Assembly (NCBI GenBank): GCA_009377375.1
Contig: WHUE01000009.1
Coordinates: 1-64,000 of the forward strand
From: Alphaproteobacteria bacterium
GTDB taxonomy: Bacteria > Pseudomonadota > Alphaproteobacteria > MPNO01 > UBA2964
Direction: 5' to 3'
DNA: 64,000 nt
The position numbers were made by a program, and so were the translations under genes. The notes under the pieces are model-generated. The model saw nothing but the letters and a program-made list of their open reading frames with translations, did not search any database and was not told the DNA's origin. Positions 8,317-17,236 of this stretch are shown here, piece by piece. Each line of letters opens with the position of its first letter. Position 1 is the stretch's first letter.

Positions 8317-9366
8317 ATGACGAGGACACGCAGCACGGCTTTCACCTGTGGACTGGCGGCGCTGGCAGCCGTTTCTTTCGTTCCGGCCGGAGCATCGGCC
8401 GCTATGGACTTTTCCGGCAAGACGATGACCATCGTCATTCCTTACGGGCCGGGCGGCACATACGACACCTATGGCCAGACCTTCGCCAAGCATCTGAACA
8501 AGCACATTCCGGGCAAGCCCACGATCATCGTTCAGCACATGCCGGGCGCGGGCGGGATCAAAGCCATGAACTGGGCTTACACCGTGATGCCCAAGGACGG
8601 ACTCCACGTTATCACGCCGCTCGACAATTCGGTGGTGAACCAGCTCATGCGGCCGGAGAAGGTGCGTTACGACGCCCGGAACTTCACCTGGATCGGCTCC
8701 TCCAACCAGACCAACATCGTGCTCGTGGTGCGTTCCGACACGGGGGTGAAGACCTTCGAGGACATGAAGGGCAAGAAGGGCATGGTCGCCGGCGCCAGCG
8801 GCCAGGCCTCCACGGGCTACCTGTTCCCGGGGCTGCTGCGCGGGCTGTTCGGGCTCGACCTCAAGGTCGTCACCGGCTACAGCGGCTCGTCCAAGACCAT
8901 CTTTTCGGTGGAGCGGGGCGAAACCCAGATGGCGGCCTATAACTGGCTCGCGTGGAGTTCCAAGGTGCTGCACTGGTTCGAAGGCGACAAGCCCTTCGCC
9001 AGGGCGATTATCCAGATCGGCGTGTTCCGCGATCCCGATCTTCCCAAGGACGTGCCCATGGTATCCGACCTGGTGACAAAGGACATAGACAGGAAGGCGG
9101 TCGATTTCATCAAGCTGCTGGGTCTGCTCGGCCGCGGCCTGACCTTGCCGCCGGGGACGCCGAAGGAAACGGTGGCGACGCTCCGGGCCGCATACGATGC
9201 GATGAATGCGGACCCGGCTTTCGAAGCGGAACTGAAGAAGCGCGGCCTGAGGCTGATCCCGTCGAAGGGCGCGGAGATCCAGAAGCTCGTGAACACCGCC
9301 ATCGACGGAGCGACGCCGGAGGTGGTGAAGCATGCCCGCCACCTGATCTATGGCGGCGAAAGCTGA
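8317..9366 (+). CDS. Bug/TctC-family tripartite tricarboxylate transporter substrate-binding protein
   Basis: 349-aa periplasmic binding protein. The signal peptide ends near ASAAMDF. Family features are MTIVIPYGPGGTYDTYGQTFAKHL, HIPGKPTIIVQHMPGAGG and the late LPPGTPKETVATLRAAYDA. GGGAG lies nine bases before the ATG. It is only distantly similar to the protein at 3791-4822 but has the same architecture, so the two are paralogues with probably different ligands. No transporter membrane subunit accompanies it. A 225-base gap separates it from the divergent polyketide synthase gene. Confidence 0.88.
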   Translation: MTRTRSTAFTCGLAALAAVSFVPAGASAAMDFSGKTMTIVIPYGPGGTYDTYGQTFAKHLNKHIPGKPTIIVQHMPGAGGIKAMNWAYTVMPKDGLHVITPLDNSVVNQLMRPEKVRYDARNFTWIGSSNQTNIVLVVRSDTGVKTFEDMKGKKGMVAGASGQASTGYLFPGLLRGLFGLDLKVVTGYSGSSKTIFSVERGETQMAAYNWLAWSSKVLHWFEGDKPFARAIIQIGVFRDPDLPKDVPMVSDLVTKDIDRKAVDFIKLLGLLGRGLTLPPGTPKETVATLRAAYDAMNADPAFEAELKKRGLRLIPSKGAEIQKLVNTAIDGATPEVVKHARHLIYGGES

Positions 9367-9493
9367 TCCCGGCGGTGTGTCCCGGACATGCGGCGGCGCT
9401 CCGGCGCCGCCGCTCTCATGACGGACGCGGGACACGGGGCCGCATTCGGCATCCGGCGAGGGAACCGGAACGGTCCCCGGCCGTTAGCGCCGG

Positions 9494-9847
9494 GTGAACG
9501 ACCGCGAAACGCGTCGCAAGGTGGAAAGGCTGGAGCGTCTCGCCTGGTGGCTGGACGACCGCTTCCGGATTCCCGGAACGAACATCACGTTCGGGCTGGA
9601 TTCGCTGATCGGGCTGGTGCCGGGCGTCGGGGACTCGGCCACCGCCCTCGGCGCCGCCTATTTCATTGTCCTGGCACACGAACTCGGCCTGCCGCGCAGG
9701 GTGCTGTTCCGCATGGCATTCAACGTGCTGCTGGATCTGGCGGTCGGTTCGATCCCGCTTCTGGGCGACATATTCGATGTCGGCTTCAAGGCGAACCGGA
9801 GGAACATGGCGTTGCTGAAGCGCCATCTCGACGCGCGGCGGCGCTGA
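9494..9847 (+). CDS. DUF4112 membrane protein (117 aa)
   Basis: Small membrane protein with a charged N-terminus and the family core FGLDSLIGLVPGVGDSAT, a hydrophobic segment YFIVLAHELGLP, and GSIPLLGDIFDVGFKANRRN. These two Gly/Pro/Asp blocks are the hallmark of DUF4112. The start is GTG at 9494 (VNDRETRRKVERLERL), since no ATG precedes the conserved region. It stands alone between two unrelated plus-strand genes. The biochemical role of the family is unknown. Confidence 0.85.
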   Translation: MNDRETRRKVERLERLAWWLDDRFRIPGTNITFGLDSLIGLVPGVGDSATALGAAYFIVLAHELGLPRRVLFRMAFNVLLDLAVGSIPLLGDIFDVGFKANRRNMALLKRHLDARRR

Positions 9848-10027
9848 GGCAGGCCCGGGAAGCTTGCGCGCCCGCGTTCGCCTTCCTCCACCCCCAACAC
9901 CGGCACGAGTAACTTGATCGGGATCCATTCCGGACGCTGGCTGTGCACAGGTTGCCAGATTCCGAATGGCGCAATATGGTGCGGACCGCACGTAAAGCGT
10001 GTGGGGGAAAACAGGGGGAGAAGCAGA

Positions 10028-10708
10028 ATGAACAGGACCGTTGCTGTGCTGGCTGTGGCCGGTGCGCTTGTGACCGGCTGCGCGCTCGACAGGAGCGTGA
10101 TCGACGTGTCGAACGGATCGATCCCGCCTAATCCGGCGGGACCGGCCGCGGTCGCAGTCAAGATCGTGGAGGTAAAGGACCAGCGTCCGTTTCACATCGA
10201 TCCGCCGAGACCCGATATGCCCTCCCTTATGAACGACGAGGAAATCAAGAACAAGGCGATCACCGGCCGGGCCATCGGACGAAAGCGGAACACCTACGGA
10301 GCCGCGCTGGGCGACGTTCTCCTTCCGGAGGGTCGCAACGTGACACAATTGACGACGGAGGCGCTGACCTCGGCGTTGCGTCAGGCGGGTTACCGGGTGC
10401 TGGCGTCCGGCGAGCCAGGCTATGCGGATGCTGTGCCGCTGACGGCGACAGTGCATCAGTTCTGGGCGTATTTCAGTCCCGGCTTCTGGCAGATCACGCT
10501 GCGCTACGACGCGAAGGTCACTCTGGTCGGCGACTGGCCGCTGGCTGGCGACCGGCGCGAGATCACCACCACGGTGCAACAACAAGGTATGGCGGCGACC
10601 GAAGATGCATGGGCTTCCGTAGTCAACACCGGCCTCGCGCAGTTCGTCAGTGACGTGAAGGGCGCGCTCAGGACGGCGGCAGTGCGGATCAGCCGCCTGT
10701 TCGACTGA
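10028..10708 (+). CDS. putative lipoprotein (226 aa)
   Basis: Starts at the ATG at 10028, directly behind GGGGAG. The upstream part of the frame is not protein-like. The leader MNRTVAVLAVAGALVTGC ends in a lipobox LVTGC, so the mature protein should be lipid-anchored at Cys18. The mature region has VAVKIVEVKDQRPFHID and a regular beta-rich pattern reminiscent of YajG-type lipoproteins, but this resemblance is weak. It overlaps no neighbour. Function is unknown. Confidence 0.7.
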   Translation: MNRTVAVLAVAGALVTGCALDRSVIDVSNGSIPPNPAGPAAVAVKIVEVKDQRPFHIDPPRPDMPSLMNDEEIKNKAITGRAIGRKRNTYGAALGDVLLPEGRNVTQLTTEALTSALRQAGYRVLASGEPGYADAVPLTATVHQFWAYFSPGFWQITLRYDAKVTLVGDWPLAGDRREITTTVQQQGMAATEDAWASVVNTGLAQFVSDVKGALRTAAVRISRLFD

Positions 10709-10728
10709 TGCCGCGCCGCTGGATACGA

Positions 10729-11154
10729 TCACGGGATCGGTTTGCCCCGGACGTCCTCGGCGCGTTCGATCCTGATCAGCACGCCGACTCCGGTGTCGGC
10801 ACCGTCATGGGTCTGCTCGCGCTCGTTCAGCAGCGAGAAGATGCGGCTGTGGATCTCCCCCTCGGTGTGGATGGTGGCGGCGCCGTAAAAGCGCAGGATG
10901 CCGGATTCCAGAATCCCGTCCGTCTGGGCCTGCTGGTTGGAGTAGCAGACGATGACGCGGGGGTCGTGCTCGAGGTTTTTCTGCGCCGAGCGGTGCGACC
11001 GTTCCCAGTAGGCGAGGTGATCGTCGTCGTAGACGACCAGGCTGCCCTTGGGGCTGATATTGGGGCCGTCCGGCCCTGCGGTGCCGACGAGGCACACATG
11101 CCCGTCCTCGCGCGCGTTCTCCAGCAGCGTCTTGACCTTTTCACTGAATGCCAT
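10729..11154 (-). CDS. pyridoxamine 5'-phosphate oxidase-family flavoprotein
   Basis: 141-aa split-barrel protein. The family pattern is VCLVGTAGPDGPNISPKGSLVVYDDDHLAYWE followed by NLEHDPRVIVCYS. It probably binds FMN or a related cofactor and may act as a small reductase, but this subgroup is largely uncharacterised. The start chosen is the ATG at 11154 with AGGGAG upstream. The frame extends further 5' into the promoter region of the divergent SDR gene without a good site. It converges with the lipoprotein gene on its left. Confidence 0.8.
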   Translation of the reverse strand: MAFSEKVKTLLENAREDGHVCLVGTAGPDGPNISPKGSLVVYDDDHLAYWERSHRSAQKNLEHDPRVIVCYSNQQAQTDGILESGILRFYGAATIHTEGEIHSRIFSLLNEREQTHDGADTGVGVLIRIERAEDVRGKPIP

Positions 11155-11300
11155 TGCTGTTCTCCCTGAAATACGGTGGCGCATTCGCATTCTACGCCGG
11201 GAGCCGGCAAAGGGAAGCCGGGACCGGTCTCCGCAGCCGGAGATGTCCTTGCGCCGACGCCGACCTATGATGGGCGTCTGCGCGCAACAAGGGGACCGGG

Positions 11301-12149
11301 ATGAGCACGTTTCCACTGCCCGATATCGACCTCGGCGGCCGGGTCGCGATCATAACCGGCGGCGACCGCGGGCTCGGCTTCGCGATGGCGGAAGCGCTGG
11401 CGGCGCGCGGGGCCCGGGTGGCGCTGGCCTCGCCGGACGCGCCGCGGCTGCGCGACGCCGCGGCGGCGCTCGAGGCGCAGGCGGGGCAGGGTTGCGCGCT
11501 GGCGTTGCCGACCGACATCACCGATGAAGACGCCTGCCATGCGCTGGTCGCGGCCACGCTGGCGGCCTGGGGCCGGCTCGACGTGCTGTTCAACAACGCG
11601 CGTCGGCTGCATCGCGGGCCGGGGATTCCGCCCGACGGCAACAACCTGCCGATGCAGGATACCGACACGGCGATCTACCGCGAGACGGTGATGGTCAACG
11701 TGGTAGGCACGTTCCTGATGACGCGGGCGGCGCTGACGCATTTCCTTGCACGGGGCGGGGGCAAGGTGGTCAACCTGACCACGTCGCTGCGCAACCATTT
11801 CCGCCCGCACCAGTCGCCCTACGGGGTCACGAAGGCGGCGCTGGAATCGTCCACGCTGATCTGGGCCGGCGACCTGGCGGGGACGGGGGTGACGGTGAAC
11901 GCGCTGCTGCCGGGCGGCGCTTCTGACACCGATCCGGACCGGCCGAAGCGGCCGGGCATGGCGCTGCTCCCCGCGGACATCATGAATCCGCTGGCGGTCT
12001 GGCTGGCGAGCGCGGAGTCCGACGGCGTGACCGGGGCGCGCTTCGTGGGCGCGAAATGGAACCCCGGCCTGCCGCCCGGCGAAGCCGCCATGGCGGCGCG
12101 CGAGCAGCCGGTCTTCGCGGCCGAAGCGGACGGCTGGAGCATGCTCTAG
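11301..12149 (+). CDS. short-chain dehydrogenase/reductase (282 aa)
   Basis: NAD(P)-dependent oxidoreductase of the classical SDR type. The cofactor motif is TGGDRGLGFAMA (residues about 18-29), the structural motif is NNAR in place of NNAG, and the catalytic tyrosine and lysine are in SPYGVTKAA. Catalytic Ser lies in the VVNLTTS region. AAGGGGA precedes the ATG. The C-terminal tail after FVGAKW is longer than usual and Ala-rich. The substrate is unknown. The end converges with the kinase gene that stops at 12166. Confidence 0.85.
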   Translation: MSTFPLPDIDLGGRVAIITGGDRGLGFAMAEALAARGARVALASPDAPRLRDAAAALEAQAGQGCALALPTDITDEDACHALVAATLAAWGRLDVLFNNARRLHRGPGIPPDGNNLPMQDTDTAIYRETVMVNVVGTFLMTRAALTHFLARGGGKVVNLTTSLRNHFRPHQSPYGVTKAALESSTLIWAGDLAGTGVTVNALLPGGASDTDPDRPKRPGMALLPADIMNPLAVWLASAESDGVTGARFVGAKWNPGLPPGEAAMAAREQPVFAAEADGWSML

Positions 12150-12165
12150 AGGCGGCTGTCCGGCG

Positions 12166-13845
12166 TCAGTTGTCCCCGGCGTCTGCCAGCGCCTCGGCCA
12201 GGATGCTTTTCAGCGAGCTGCGGTCATAGGGCTTGCGCAGGAAATGGCTGCCCCCCGAGCCTTCGGCGATGTGAAAGGCGCTGTGGCTGTTGCCCGAGGT
12301 GAAGACGACTTTCAGCCCCGGGCGCCGCCGGACGGCCTCCTCCCACAACACCAGCCCGCTGATCCCGCCGGGCATGACAATGTCGGTGAACAGCAGGTCC
12401 ACCTCTGTGCCCTCGCCGAGGATGGCAAGGGCGCGCGCGCCGTTTTCGGCCGTCAGACAGCGATATCCCATCTCCTCGACGAACGTCGCGGCGAGGTCCC
12501 GCACGTCGGGATCGTCTTCGACGATCAGCACGGCGGCCGTATCGTTCCCCGCCGTCGCCGCGCCTGCCCGAGGCGACGGAGCCGCCGCGTCGGGCGCGGC
12601 GGAGGCCTCGTCCGGTTCGGACGCGCGCGGCAGGTACAGGGTCACTGTTGTACCATCGCCCGGCCTGGACTCAATGGTCGCGCCGCCGCCCGACTGGATG
12701 GCGAAGCCCTGCACCATGCTGAGCCCCAGCCCGGCGCCATCGCGCGTGTCCTTGGTGGTGAAGAACGGCTCGAAAGCGCGCTCGCGGACCTCGTCGGACA
12801 TGCCGGCCCCGGTGTCGGTGACGGCGATCGCGACATACTCGCCGGGCGAAAGCGTGGTTTCGGCGAGCGTCATGCGCTGTTCCAGACGCCGGTTGGCAAT
12901 GGAGATGTTGACCATGCCGCCGTTGCGCATGGAATCGCGCGCGTTGAGACCGAGATTGATAATGGCTTCCTCGAGCCCGGACGGATCCACCCGCACCGGC
13001 CAGAGGTCGCCGGGCAGCATCAGCCCGACGCGGACTTCCTCGCCGAGCGAGGCGTCCAGCAGCTCGCGCAGCGAGGCCATGGCGTCGGACAGGTCTATGG
13101 CCCGCGGCGACAGGCGTTCCTTGCGGGCATAGGACAGGAGCTGCCGCGTCAGCTTCGCCCCGTACCTGGCGCTGCGGTCGATCGCGTTGATCCACTGCAC
13201 GCGCTGTGCGCTCTGGGGCCCCGCCTCCTGGGCGATGTCCTCGGCCAGAAACTGGAGGTTGCCGAGCACGACGGTCAGCATGTTGTTGAATTCGTGGGCG
13301 ATGCCGCCGGTGAGACGGGCGACGGATTCGGATTTCTGAAGATGGTCGAGCCGGGCTTCCATCGCCGCCGCCTGTATCGAAAGGCGGCGCTTCTCGAGGC
13401 AGCGATAGACGACTGCGAGGGCTTCCTCGGGCTGAAGCGGCTTGCGCAGGAAGTCGTTGGCGCCCCGTCGCAGCGCCTCGATCGCGGTCTGCGTGTCGGC
13501 GTAGGCGGTGATCATGACGCAGAACAGCGTGTCGTCCGCGGCGCGCAGCCTCGAAATCTGGTCCAGCCCGGAACTCTGGCCCAGCCGGATATCGATGAAA
13601 ACCAGCGCCGGCGCGAACTCGGCGACGGCGGCCGCGGCGCTCTCGGCGTCGTACACGGCCCGGGGAACGAAATCGTTGATCGCCAGCATCTCGACCAGCG
13701 CATCGGCGAAATCGGGATCGTCGTCGACAATCAGAATACGGCGGTCGTCGTCCGCGACCGTGTCCCGCCTCTTCATGCTGGCGGAGGCGTTCATGATCTC
13801 CGTTCCGGAGTCATGGAGGGATGCCTTTGCGCCATCGGCGGACAT
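12166..13845 (-). CDS. hybrid signalling protein: receiver, histidine kinase, receiver (559 aa)
   Basis: An N-terminal receiver (residues about 36-150) has the phospho-acceptor Asp85 in LVFIDIRLG and the conserved Lys in FLRKPL. A short helical linker leads to the kinase dimerisation region with His184 in GGIAHEFNNML, then an ATPase domain with the N-box LGLNARDS and G-boxes DTGAGM and GAGLGLS. A second receiver at the C-terminus carries DLLFTDIVMPGG and FLRKPY. There is no membrane segment, so it is cytosolic. A kinase with receivers on both sides suggests it is itself phosphorylated by another kinase, plausibly the six-PAS kinase encoded 52 bases upstream on the same strand. No DNA-binding output is present. 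Confidence 0.92.
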   Translation of the reverse strand: MSADGAKASLHDSGTEIMNASASMKRRDTVADDDRRILIVDDDPDFADALVEMLAINDFVPRAVYDAESAAAAVAEFAPALVFIDIRLGQSSGLDQISRLRAADDTLFCVMITAYADTQTAIEALRRGANDFLRKPLQPEEALAVVYRCLEKRRLSIQAAAMEARLDHLQKSESVARLTGGIAHEFNNMLTVVLGNLQFLAEDIAQEAGPQSAQRVQWINAIDRSARYGAKLTRQLLSYARKERLSPRAIDLSDAMASLRELLDASLGEEVRVGLMLPGDLWPVRVDPSGLEEAIINLGLNARDSMRNGGMVNISIANRRLEQRMTLAETTLSPGEYVAIAVTDTGAGMSDEVRERAFEPFFTTKDTRDGAGLGLSMVQGFAIQSGGGATIESRPGDGTTVTLYLPRASEPDEASAAPDAAAPSPRAGAATAGNDTAAVLIVEDDPDVRDLAATFVEEMGYRCLTAENGARALAILGEGTEVDLLFTDIVMPGGISGLVLWEEAVRRRPGLKVVFTSGNSHSAFHIAEGSGGSHFLRKPYDRSSLKSILAEALADAGDN

Positions 13846-13897
13846 TCGTTTTGGACCTGTTGATGCTGCGGGATTTTACGCATGGACGTGTTCCCGA

Positions 13898-16800
13898 TCA
13901 AGAACCGCTCGCGGCGGCGGCCGGGGCCGGAAAACTGGCCGGAAACCACAGAATGACCGTGGTGCCGGCGCCCTCGACCGAATTCAGCGTCACGCCGCCG
14001 TCGTGCTGTTCCATGATCTGCCGGATCACCGGCAGCCCGAGGCCCACGCCGAAGTTCCGGGTGCTGAACAGCGGCTCGAAGACCTGCTGGCCGATCTCGG
14101 CGGGAATGCCGGGTCCGTTGTCACGGATCGTGATCTCGACCCGGTCGTCTCTGAGCGCGGAGCCGATTGTCACCTCGGGCGACCGGTCCCCGGCCGGCGG
14201 CGCGGTCTCGGCCACCGCCTGCAGGGCGTTCTCGAGCGCGTTGACCACCGCGCGCCGCATGCGGGCGGGATCCATGTAAACGGCCGCCGCGGGCATGCGA
14301 AAATCCCGCCGCAGCGTCACACCGGGCGGTATGGGGTGCTCGTCCAGCACCTCTTCGATCCAGGCGTCCACGGTCACCGGAACCGGTGCGAGGGCCCGGA
14401 TACGGGTGTAGTCCAGCAGTTCCTCGATGATGCCGTCGCAGCGGGTGATGTTGCGGTCGATCCTGTCGAGCGTCGTCGAAAGCTGGCTGTCGGTCCCGTC
14501 GATGCGGTTGCGCACGACGTACAGCGAGTTGCGCATCGCCCCGAGCGGGTTCCGCAGCTCGTGGCTGACGGTGGCGGTAAGCTGGCCCAGCGTGGCCAGA
14601 CGCTCCTGCTTCACCAGTTCCGACTGCGCCTGGCGGAGCTGTTCGGTGCGCTGCTCGACCCGCGCCTCGAGTTCCTGGTTCAGCTTCTGCACCTCGTGTT
14701 CGGCGCGCTTCACGTCGGTCAGGTCGACGAGCGTCGTGTAAACGACGGGCTCTCCCATCCACTCCGTTTCCCGGACGTAGAAATGCGCGGGGAAGACGAT
14801 GCCGTCGGTGCGGATGCAGTCGGCCTCGTAATCGGTCGGGCGGGAGTCGCCGGCGCGCCGGCGATAGACGTAGTCGCACACCCTGTCCCGGTCGTGCGGC
14901 GCGACGAAAGCGCCGTCCTGATCCAGCTTCATGACGTAGTCGGCGCTCTCGTAGCCGATCATGTCGACCAGCGCCTGGTTGACGTAGACGCGCTCGCCGT
15001 TCTTGCGGCGGATCATCACGCCGAGATGCGAGTTCTCCACCATGTCGTGGAAATTCTCCTCGCTGGCGCGCAGCGCCTGTTCCGCATGCTTCAGATCGGT
15101 CAGGTCGAAGACGCTGATATGAAACGCCGGCGCGCCCATCCATTTCAGCTCCCGCACGTAGAAATGCGCCGGAAAGACGGTGCCGTCGGCGCGGATGCAG
15201 TCGACCGGATAATCCGCCGGCGCATCGGCACCGCCAAGGCGCGCCATGGCATGGCGGGACACGCGCTCACGCTCGTACGGCGCGACAAAGCCGCCCGGCG
15301 GGGCGTTCAGCGCCGCCTCCACAGACTCGAAGCCGAACATCTCCAGAAGCGCGCGGTTCACGTATCGCCGCTCACCGTCCCAGTTGCGGATCATGACGCC
15401 CTGCACTGAGCCTTCGACCAAATCGCGGAAGCGCTTCTCGCTCTCGCGCAGTTCCGCTTCCACGAGCTTCTGCTCGGTCACGTCCTGCGTGATGCCGCGC
15501 AGCCTGCCCTTGGGCCCATTCTTGCCGGACAGATATTCGCGGGTCGTGCGCAGATGGCGGACGTCGCCGTTCGGCAGGATCACCCTGTAGTTGCTGGTGA
15601 CCGCCGTGCCGGTCTTCTCGGTCATCGACATGCTCAGGAGGAGCGCTTCCCTGTCCTCCGGATGCACCATGTCGATGAAGGCCTGCCGGGTGCGCGGCGC
15701 GTCGGCCGGCGGCGTCCCGAATATCCGGTACAGCTCGTCCGACCACAGCGTCGTGCCGGCATCGAGGTCGTGCTCCCAGTCGCCGACCATGGCGATGCGC
15801 TGGGCTTCCTTCAGCCGGGATTCGCTGTCGCGCAGCGCGCCTTCCGCCTCCAGCCGCGAGGCAATGTCGCGATTGATGATCAGTCGCGCCGGCTTGCCCT
15901 GCCAGATGATCGGGGCGGAGCAGGATTCGGCCTCGAAATACGACCCGTCGAGACGACGGTATCGGAACCGGGCATAGGGCGAGCGCTGGCCGACGATCGT
16001 ATAGGACGACCGCCTGGCGCGGATCGCCCTTACATCCTCGGGGTGGATCAGCGTGTCGGGGTCGCGGCCGAGTATGTCGTCGAGCGAATCCGCGCCGAAC
16101 ATGCTGACCGTCGCGGCATTGGCCATGACGATCCGGTTGTCGACATGGATGTAGATGGTGTCGGGGAGGATTCCGATCAGCTCGCGGTAGAAGCTTTCCT
16201 GCTCCCACAGCGTATCCTGCGCGCGCCGCAGCTCGGTGACGTCCTGCACCACGCCCGAGAGCCTTTCGGGGCGTCCGTCTTCCCCGCGCGCGACCTCGCC
16301 GCACTCGCGCACGAAGCGCGTTTCGCCGTCCCCGGTGACGATCCGGTAATCGACCGCATAGGGGGTGTCGTTGCGCATGGCGCCCGCGCGGGCCTGTTTC
16401 ACCGTGGCGATGTCGTCCGGGTGGAAGCGGGACAGCACCTCTCCGACCCTGAGAGGGTGGGCCGATTTTCCGAGGCCGAGCATGCGCAGCCCTTCCTCTG
16501 ATATCTCCAGCCGTTCCGTATCGAGCCACATGTCCCAGCTGCCGAACCGGGCGATGCGCTGCGCGTTGTTCAGCCGCTCCTCGCTCTGTCTGACGGCGTC
16601 CGCCGCGCGGAGACGCTGGGTGACGTCGAAGTGAATCTGGAGGATGGAGTCCTCGCCGTTCCAGCGGACCTGCTGCAGGTGCGTTTCGGTACGGAACCGC
16701 CCGCCGTCCCGTGTGAGCGTTTCGCACTCCACCAGAATCCGGCCCCGGTCCCGCCTGATGAGATCGATAAGCGCCTGCCTCACGGTCTCGCGGTCTTCCG

Positions 16801-17110
16801 GCGCCACCATCGCAAAAGGCGACAGCGCCAGCAGCTCTTCCGGCCGCTCGAAGCCGAACAGCCTGGCGCAGGCACGATTGATAAAGAGCCGGCCGCCGTC
16901 GGGCCGGAGAATCTGTATCGCGAGGTCGGAATTTTCCACCAGCATAGGGAACGAGGTGTCGGCGCCGTCCGCCCTTCCATCCGCTGCATCGTCGTCCTGC
17001 ACCCCGGCGGGACGGGAGCGGAGGCGCTGCGAAATCGCGACGGCCGCGACGCCCGCGGCGAACATCGCCGCGCCGATGGCCGTCATGAGCGCAACCGAAT
17101 GCCAGATCAC
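13898..17110 (-). CDS. membrane-anchored sensor histidine kinase with six PAS domains (1070 aa)
   Basis: One N-terminal transmembrane helix (residues about 5-27) is followed by six consecutive PAS/PAC units at roughly 50-170, 180-300, 305-425, 430-555, 560-680 and 685-800. Then come a coiled coil, the dimerisation box with His850 in SHELRNPLGAM, and an ATPase with NALENALQ, DNGPGI and GVGLGLP. PAS units 5 and 6 are close copies, both carrying VFPAHFYVRE and WMG, which points to recent internal duplication. It starts at GTG 17110 behind AGGAGG. It has no receiver, and the downstream receiver-kinase-receiver protein is a likely partner. The signals sensed are unknown. Confidence 0.92.
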   Translation of the reverse strand: MIWHSVALMTAIGAAMFAAGVAAVAISQRLRSRPAGVQDDDAADGRADGADTSFPMLVENSDLAIQILRPDGGRLFINRACARLFGFERPEELLALSPFAMVAPEDRETVRQALIDLIRRDRGRILVECETLTRDGGRFRTETHLQQVRWNGEDSILQIHFDVTQRLRAADAVRQSEERLNNAQRIARFGSWDMWLDTERLEISEEGLRMLGLGKSAHPLRVGEVLSRFHPDDIATVKQARAGAMRNDTPYAVDYRIVTGDGETRFVRECGEVARGEDGRPERLSGVVQDVTELRRAQDTLWEQESFYRELIGILPDTIYIHVDNRIVMANAATVSMFGADSLDDILGRDPDTLIHPEDVRAIRARRSSYTIVGQRSPYARFRYRRLDGSYFEAESCSAPIIWQGKPARLIINRDIASRLEAEGALRDSESRLKEAQRIAMVGDWEHDLDAGTTLWSDELYRIFGTPPADAPRTRQAFIDMVHPEDREALLLSMSMTEKTGTAVTSNYRVILPNGDVRHLRTTREYLSGKNGPKGRLRGITQDVTEQKLVEAELRESEKRFRDLVEGSVQGVMIRNWDGERRYVNRALLEMFGFESVEAALNAPPGGFVAPYERERVSRHAMARLGGADAPADYPVDCIRADGTVFPAHFYVRELKWMGAPAFHISVFDLTDLKHAEQALRASEENFHDMVENSHLGVMIRRKNGERVYVNQALVDMIGYESADYVMKLDQDGAFVAPHDRDRVCDYVYRRRAGDSRPTDYEADCIRTDGIVFPAHFYVRETEWMGEPVVYTTLVDLTDVKRAEHEVQKLNQELEARVEQRTEQLRQAQSELVKQERLATLGQLTATVSHELRNPLGAMRNSLYVVRNRIDGTDSQLSTTLDRIDRNITRCDGIIEELLDYTRIRALAPVPVTVDAWIEEVLDEHPIPPGVTLRRDFRMPAAAVYMDPARMRRAVVNALENALQAVAETAPPAGDRSPEVTIGSALRDDRVEITIRDNGPGIPAEIGQQVFEPLFSTRNFGVGLGLPVIRQIMEQHDGGVTLNSVEGAGTTVILWFPASFPAPAAAASGS

Positions 17111-17164
17111 CGCGACCTCCTGAATTCGCCCGGCGGACCGAACGGCGAAGCGCCTTCGGCGAGG

Positions 17165-17188
17165 TTAATATTGATTAAGAAGGATTAA
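17165..17188. promoter_or_regulatory. three TTAA boxes at 10-bp spacing between divergent kinase genes
   Basis: TTAA occurs at 17165-17168, 17175-17178 and 17185-17188, each separated by six bases, so all three lie on one face of the helix. CtrA sites in alphaproteobacteria pair TTAA half-sites seven bases apart, so this is similar but not canonical. The DNA is AT-rich against a GC-rich background and lies in the divergent promoter region. Confidence 0.45.
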
Positions 17189-17236
17189 CAACAGGTTATC
17201 GCAATCGCTTCGTAACGACCTTGTTGCGTTTCTTAA

